DNA of 64,000 nt, from contig NC_059542.1 in assembly GCF_905220415.1 (NCBI RefSeq), positions 7,564,001 to 7,628,000 on the forward strand, in the 5' to 3' direction. This stretch comes from Colias croceus. Taxonomy: Eukaryota > Arthropoda > Insecta > Lepidoptera > Pieridae. The position numbers and the translations under genes are program-made. The notes below the pieces were generated by a model, which had not been told where the DNA came from, ran no database searches, and saw only the letters and a program-made list of their open reading frames with translations. How positions within the stretch are numbered: the stretch's first letter is position 1; every line of letters starts with the position of its first letter. This document shows positions 60,601 to 64,000 of this stretch, piece after piece.

Positions 60601-63335
60601 AAAAATTCTTTCACCATTCGAAAGCTACATTATCCACGAGTAATATCCATACTAATATTATAAATGCGAAAGTGACTCTGTCTGTCTGTCTGTCTGTTAC
60701 TCAATCACGCCTAAACTACTGAACCAATTTGCATGAAATTTGGTATGGAGATATTTTGATACCCGAGAAAGGACATAGGCTACCTTTTATTGCGAAATAT
60801 GTACCACGGGCGAAGCCGGGGCAGACCTCTAGTAGGCTATATATTATCACACTAAGACCAACAGGAGCGGAGCCACGCGGGTGTGACCCCGCGGCACAGC
60901 TAGTATTAAATAATTAATTAATTTCTTCAAACTCATTTATGCCAGATTATATCTCTCTTATTTCTAATAGAACACCCAAATAAGACTGGACTGTTAAAAT
61001 TATGGATTTGCTTTGAAGTTTGCAGTGTGATAATACATACTGTTTTAATACTAATCAGGTTAAAAAAATTCTCTATTAACTATAGAGCGATAAATAAAAT
61101 CCTTATTAAGACGTAATATGGTTTAATGTTGATATTCTTCAAATTTTCAGGCAGTCAACTATGGGTGGAATATCTTTTCCTATAACAGAATCAGCAAAAC
61201 AGGGCATTCTTGATCTCCAAAGAGGTTCCTACAATTATTTACAATTTAAAATAGGTATGTCCGATATTATTAATCTTAATATATATATTATAAAGGCGAA
61301 AGTTTGTAAGTATGGATGTTTGTTACTCTTTCACGTAAAAACTACTGAACCGATTACAATGAAATTTAGCACACATATAGAGGGTAACTTGGATTAACAC
61401 ATAGGATAGTTTTTATCCCGGAAATCCCACGGGAACGGGAACTATGCGGGTTTTCCTTTGCAAACGCGGGCGAAGCCGCGGGTGGAAATCTAGTACTATT
61501 TAAAGAAACATGTTCCACAAAATAAAATACTTACTATTAAACAAGTAGTATAAGTTATCGAAAATACATCTTAATAAAATGATTTAAAAAAAATTTCAGC
61601 ATAGTAATTTTCGTAATAAAAAGTTGACGTAAAATCAGATTCAGATAGTATTTTGATATATTGCTATTTATTCAAAAAGTTATTTGTTAGAAGTTTTTTG
61701 GTGTAAAGCTGAAGAGTTTCATAGTTTGAACGCGCTAAGCACAGGAACTACTGGTCTGATTTGAAAAATTATTTCGGTGTTAGATAGCCCATTTACCGAG
61801 GAAGGCTATAGGCTATATATCATCACGCTAAGATTAACAGGAGCTGAGCAATGCGAGTGAAACCGCGCTAGTTTATTATATAATTTATCAATTTCCAGAT
61901 TTAGAAGAAGAACAAATATGTCTAGCCAAGGCTGCAATTATAACTCTGCCTGAGTTACCTGCTCAGGTGCCGGCCAATGAAGCCAGATATCATTTGTATA
62001 TATTCAAACACACACATGAGGGTGATCAGCTTGAAAGTATAGGTAAGGATATATTTTTAAAATAGTGTTGACATTTAGAAATCTACGTTAACACATACTT
62101 AAAATGTGATTTATACATTATACATATTGTCAAATCAAATCAATTCAGCCGTTTTTGCATGAAAATTCAAAATACCTACAGTTCATAAAACATTTTATAA
62201 TGTTAGAAGATGGCATACTATATCAAATTTCATTCATTTATTAAAGTAAGGCCCTTTAATCCCTCAGCCCCCGGATCACAGACACTATAGAAAATCTATT
62301 GTGTCGTGGTCTCATTGGGCCGCTCGGTGGTCAATGGGTTAAATACGGACCTTATGATCAAATCTTATGTATTCATAATTTTTCTCAAATATTTTAAAAC
62401 TTAAATTTTAAGTTGTTGAAATGTATTAAACAGCAGCATATTTTTTCAGTATTTATATATTCAATGCCTGGATATACCTGCAGCATAAAAGAGAGGATGA
62501 TGTACTCCAGTTGCAAGGGACAGTTCCTTGAATTAATTGAAAAGATGGGTGTTGAAGTAACAAAGCGAGTAAGTATGATATTCTACTTTTTTAATTATAC
62601 TACTTAGATCTACAACAAAACAGACAACTGTAGAAATAACCAAATTGCTCATATCAAATTCTACCCGTGACTTATCTTTATTATTTTTGTCACTATAGCA
62701 GATATTCTAAACTTTCTTACACCTTTAGAATCAAAGAGATGCTTGGCTTCAATTCTTATGGCTGGTCAGCTATCAACAGAATGACTGCTCGCTTGAAATT
62801 GATCCAGTAGTACCAAGACTAGCGTGTTGAAACAAATACTCTTCAGCTCTATAATACAGCTCTGAGCCCGCGGCTTCGCCTGCGTTTTGAAAGGAAAACC
62901 CGCATCTTTCCTGTTGCTCTGTGATTTCCGGGATAAAACCTATCCTTTGAGTTAATTCAAGTTGCCCTCTATTTGTATGCCAAATTCATTTCAAATCGTT
63001 CCACAACCATACATACTGTCGCATTTATAATATTAGTAGGATTTAATGTTGATGGAAACAGCTTTGAGAACAGATGTAATAAATGGATTATAATAAGAAT
63101 TAAATTTTTGTCATAAGAATCATGATATTATAAAAAGAAAGGATAACCAGAATATTCGTGTAATTATTTTAATTATTTATAGGTTGGTGTTGATGAAGGC
63201 AAGGAATTGACTGAAGAATTTTTATATGACGAAATCCATCCTAAAGTGAACTTACATCGTCCAGCATTTGCCAAACCAAAAGGTCCGCCAAATAGAGGTG
63301 CGAAACGAATTACTAAAGCTCAGTCCACACAATAA
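57641..63335 (+). CDS. twf: Twinfilin, actin-monomer-binding protein
   Basis: Nine exons: 57641-57665, 57881-57958, 58041-58152, 58513-58675, 60290-60423, 61151-61254, 61899-62042, 62450-62568, 63183-63335; the sum is 1032 nt, 343 aa, the usual twinfilin length. The N-terminus MSHQTGI..ANEELLKFFSKC and the first ADF-homology domain (about residues 1-140, with YVPPMIVDDLPCYILYRFD and SWSPDSAPVRHKMLYASTK) are diagnostic. A linker and a second ADF-homology domain (about 175-315; RYHLYIFKHTHEGD, FIYSMPGYTCSIKERMMYSS) follow. The C-terminal tail ends in a basic stretch (KPKGPPNRGAKRITKAQ). Known of the family: it binds ADP-G-actin and capping protein and limits filament growth in the cytoplasm. 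All junctions are GT-AG and in phase. Introns hold several mobile elements. AATAAA at 63518. Confidence 0.97.
58805..58936 (+). repeat. Dispersed repeat fragment (ACCACCGATTCGGAAAGCAG type), copy 2
   Basis: Matches 7945-8096 in the same orientation. It lies in twinfilin intron 4, just upstream of the LTR-type element. Confidence 0.6.
59004..60086 (+). mobile_element. Small LTR-type (TRIM-like) element with identical 330-bp repeats
   Basis: Direct repeats 59004-59333 and 59757-60086 have equal length, and I see no difference between them by reading. They flank a 423-bp interior and are bordered by GTAT on both sides (59000-59003 and 60087-60090), a 4-bp target duplication. Each repeat contains a TATA-like box (CTATAAAAAGCC) about 100 bp from its start, as expected of an LTR promoter. 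The interior has no gag or pol, no clear TGG-type primer site, a strong hairpin (CCGGAC..GTCCGG near 59498-59520) and two GCGAACGT.GTGCCTATGTC repeats. Ends are TATTAG..TTACA, not TG..CA. It lies in twinfilin intron 4 on the sense strand. A young insertion is inferred. Confidence 0.8.
60521..60904 (+). mobile_element. Helitron-like element (second subfamily) hosting another
   Basis: Starts near CTACACTAATATTTTATAGA and ends CCCCGCGGCACAGCTAGT. The text GAAAGCTACATTATCCACGAGTAA is split from TAGGCTATATATTATCAC by the inner element at 60644-60832. The uninterrupted relative at about 61690-61872 shows the two halves belong together. Twinfilin intron 5. Confidence 0.65.
60644..60832 (+). mobile_element. 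Helitron-like element nested in 60521-60904
   Basis: ATCCATACTAATATTATAAA, a (GTCT)n tract, AATTTGCATGAAATTTGGTA, ending GGCGAAGCCGGGGC..CTCTAGT. Same subfamily as 1812-1997 and 30196-30386. Confidence 0.7.
61285..61494 (+). mobile_element. Helitron-like element in twinfilin intron 6
   Basis: TATTATAAAGGCGAAAG to GGGCGAAGCCGCGGGTGG and AAATCTAGT. It starts about 30 bp after the donor of exon 6, so a downstream open frame here is element sequence, not exon. Confidence 0.7.
61690..61872 (+). mobile_element. Helitron-like element, second subfamily
   Basis: Ends GTGAAACCGCGCTAGT. Shares AGGCTATATATCATCACGCT and AACAGGAGC with 60521-60904. It lies directly before twinfilin exon 7. Confidence 0.55.
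62263..62335. repeat. Short GC-rich hairpin repeat, copy 2
   Basis: CCTCAGCCCCCGGATCACAG, then AGAAAATCTATTGTGTCGTG, ending GGGCCGCTCGG. This is a reverse copy of 440-511. The inner hairpin is shortened here. Twinfilin intron 7. Confidence 0.6.
62861..63042 (-). mobile_element. Helitron-like element in twinfilin intron 8
   Basis: GAGCCCGCGGCTTCGCC at the left, with the CTAG end degraded, and TTTATAATATTAGTAGGAT at the right. Same subfamily as 1269-1474. Confidence 0.55.
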
Positions 63336-64000
63336 TATTATATTATACAAGGAATAAGACTTCATAGAAAAATCTATGCTTCTTATTAATTTATGATGAA
63401 GTATAGTGGTACATTTTTATGCAAAATAGTGTTTGGAAAGGTCATCAATTTATTTTTATTATTAATATACTTTTAAATATTTCTCACATTTGGATATTTC
63501 TATTGCGTGTTCGAAAATAATAAAGATTTTTGTTAATTATAATCTTATAGTCTACAATATAGCTCAATCTTCAATAGAGTAATTGCATGTGACCTTTTAA
63601 GAAAACTCAAAAATATTTATTTGAATTGTATTCAAACTATTATGTATTTGATAAATATGTTATTGTTTAAGTTAAAGCTATTTGTAGATTTAAGCTATTT
63701 ATTTCTGCATGACATGTATAATTGTTAAAATTATGTGTATAAAAAGAAAAAATATATACCTATATAAAAATTGTCTTCCTAATATTCAAACGATAATTGA
63801 ACAGGCTTTTTTATTATTATTTTCATATAAGGTACTATAATATTATATAGTACCAATTAATAAGTTTGAAAGATTTTGATTTTGAATAATACAAAAACGG
63901 CTCGGTCGCCACAAGGTAGCATGAATAATCCTTAAACTAGGTGCTAATTATGTCAGATGCATGAAGGTTTTTATAAATATTATAACGGGTAAATATTTGG
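63336..64000. other. Twinfilin 3' region and flank
   Basis: Contains the 3' untranslated region with AATAAA at 63518-63523. Beyond it is AT-rich sequence with a small palindrome GGTACTATA..TATAGTACC near 63834-63857. No further gene seen. Confidence 0.55.

Noticed and set aside
61161..61397. 78-codon frame extending past twinfilin exon 6
   Set aside because: The frame reads through the donor at 61254 into a Helitron; twinfilin continues with DLEEEQ at 61899.

Overview
The window looks like a piece of a lepidopteran (moth or butterfly) nuclear chromosome. Genes are split into short exons with GT..AG introns. The intergenic DNA is very AT-rich. About fifteen copies of the short Helitron-like elements common in Lepidoptera are scattered through it; they end in a GGCGAAGCC hairpin plus CTAGT, and several carry GTCT/GACA microsatellites. 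There are no bacterial features, CRISPR arrays or recognisable tRNA/rRNA genes. The genes are spliced, so most exons are short, and I rebuilt them by hand from splice sites, phase and protein family patterns.

Left part (1-17.8 kb), + strand: two neighbouring families of secreted protease inhibitors. A TIL-domain (trypsin inhibitor-like, Cys-rich) gene lies in a tandem segmental duplication. Copy A (about 349-4210) has a broken first exon but two intact ten-cysteine TIL exons. Copy B (exons 4834-9965) has a good signal peptide and looks functional. Next is a complete inhibitory-type serpin (12054-17098). Its last exon, which encodes the reactive-centre loop, exists in two intact alternative versions plus a third decayed one. 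The intact versions predict Thr-Ser and Arg-Ser scissile bonds.

Middle (27.1-40.6 kb), - strand: a 20-exon gene that I do not recognise. Chaining the exons by phase gives an open frame of exactly 8160 nt (2719 aa). The product has a signal peptide, a very long, basic, Asn/Ser/Lys-rich ectodomain with several furin-type sites and Cys-x-x-Cys clusters, one Ig-like domain, a short ephrin-receptor-like Cys module, one transmembrane helix and a tail of about 80 residues ending in a proline-rich stretch. This is my best candidate for an undescribed protein.

Right part: 40.6-53.8 kb is largely gene-free. It holds a 1.7 kb DNA transposon (46.73-48.46 kb) that keeps a stub of a helix-turn-helix-like protein. 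At 53.8-57.6 kb there may be a small two-exon - strand gene for a 50-aa acidic protein. Its first exon sits inside a 1.3 kb hAT-type element with 30-bp terminal inverted repeats and an 8-bp target duplication. Divergent from it, on the + strand, is twinfilin (57641-63335, 9 exons, 343 aa), an actin-monomer-binding protein. Its introns hold a small LTR-type element with two identical 330-bp repeats and a 4-bp target duplication, nested Helitrons and other repeats.

All exon boundaries are inferred by eye. No similarity search was possible, so family calls other than twinfilin, serpin and TIL are tentative.
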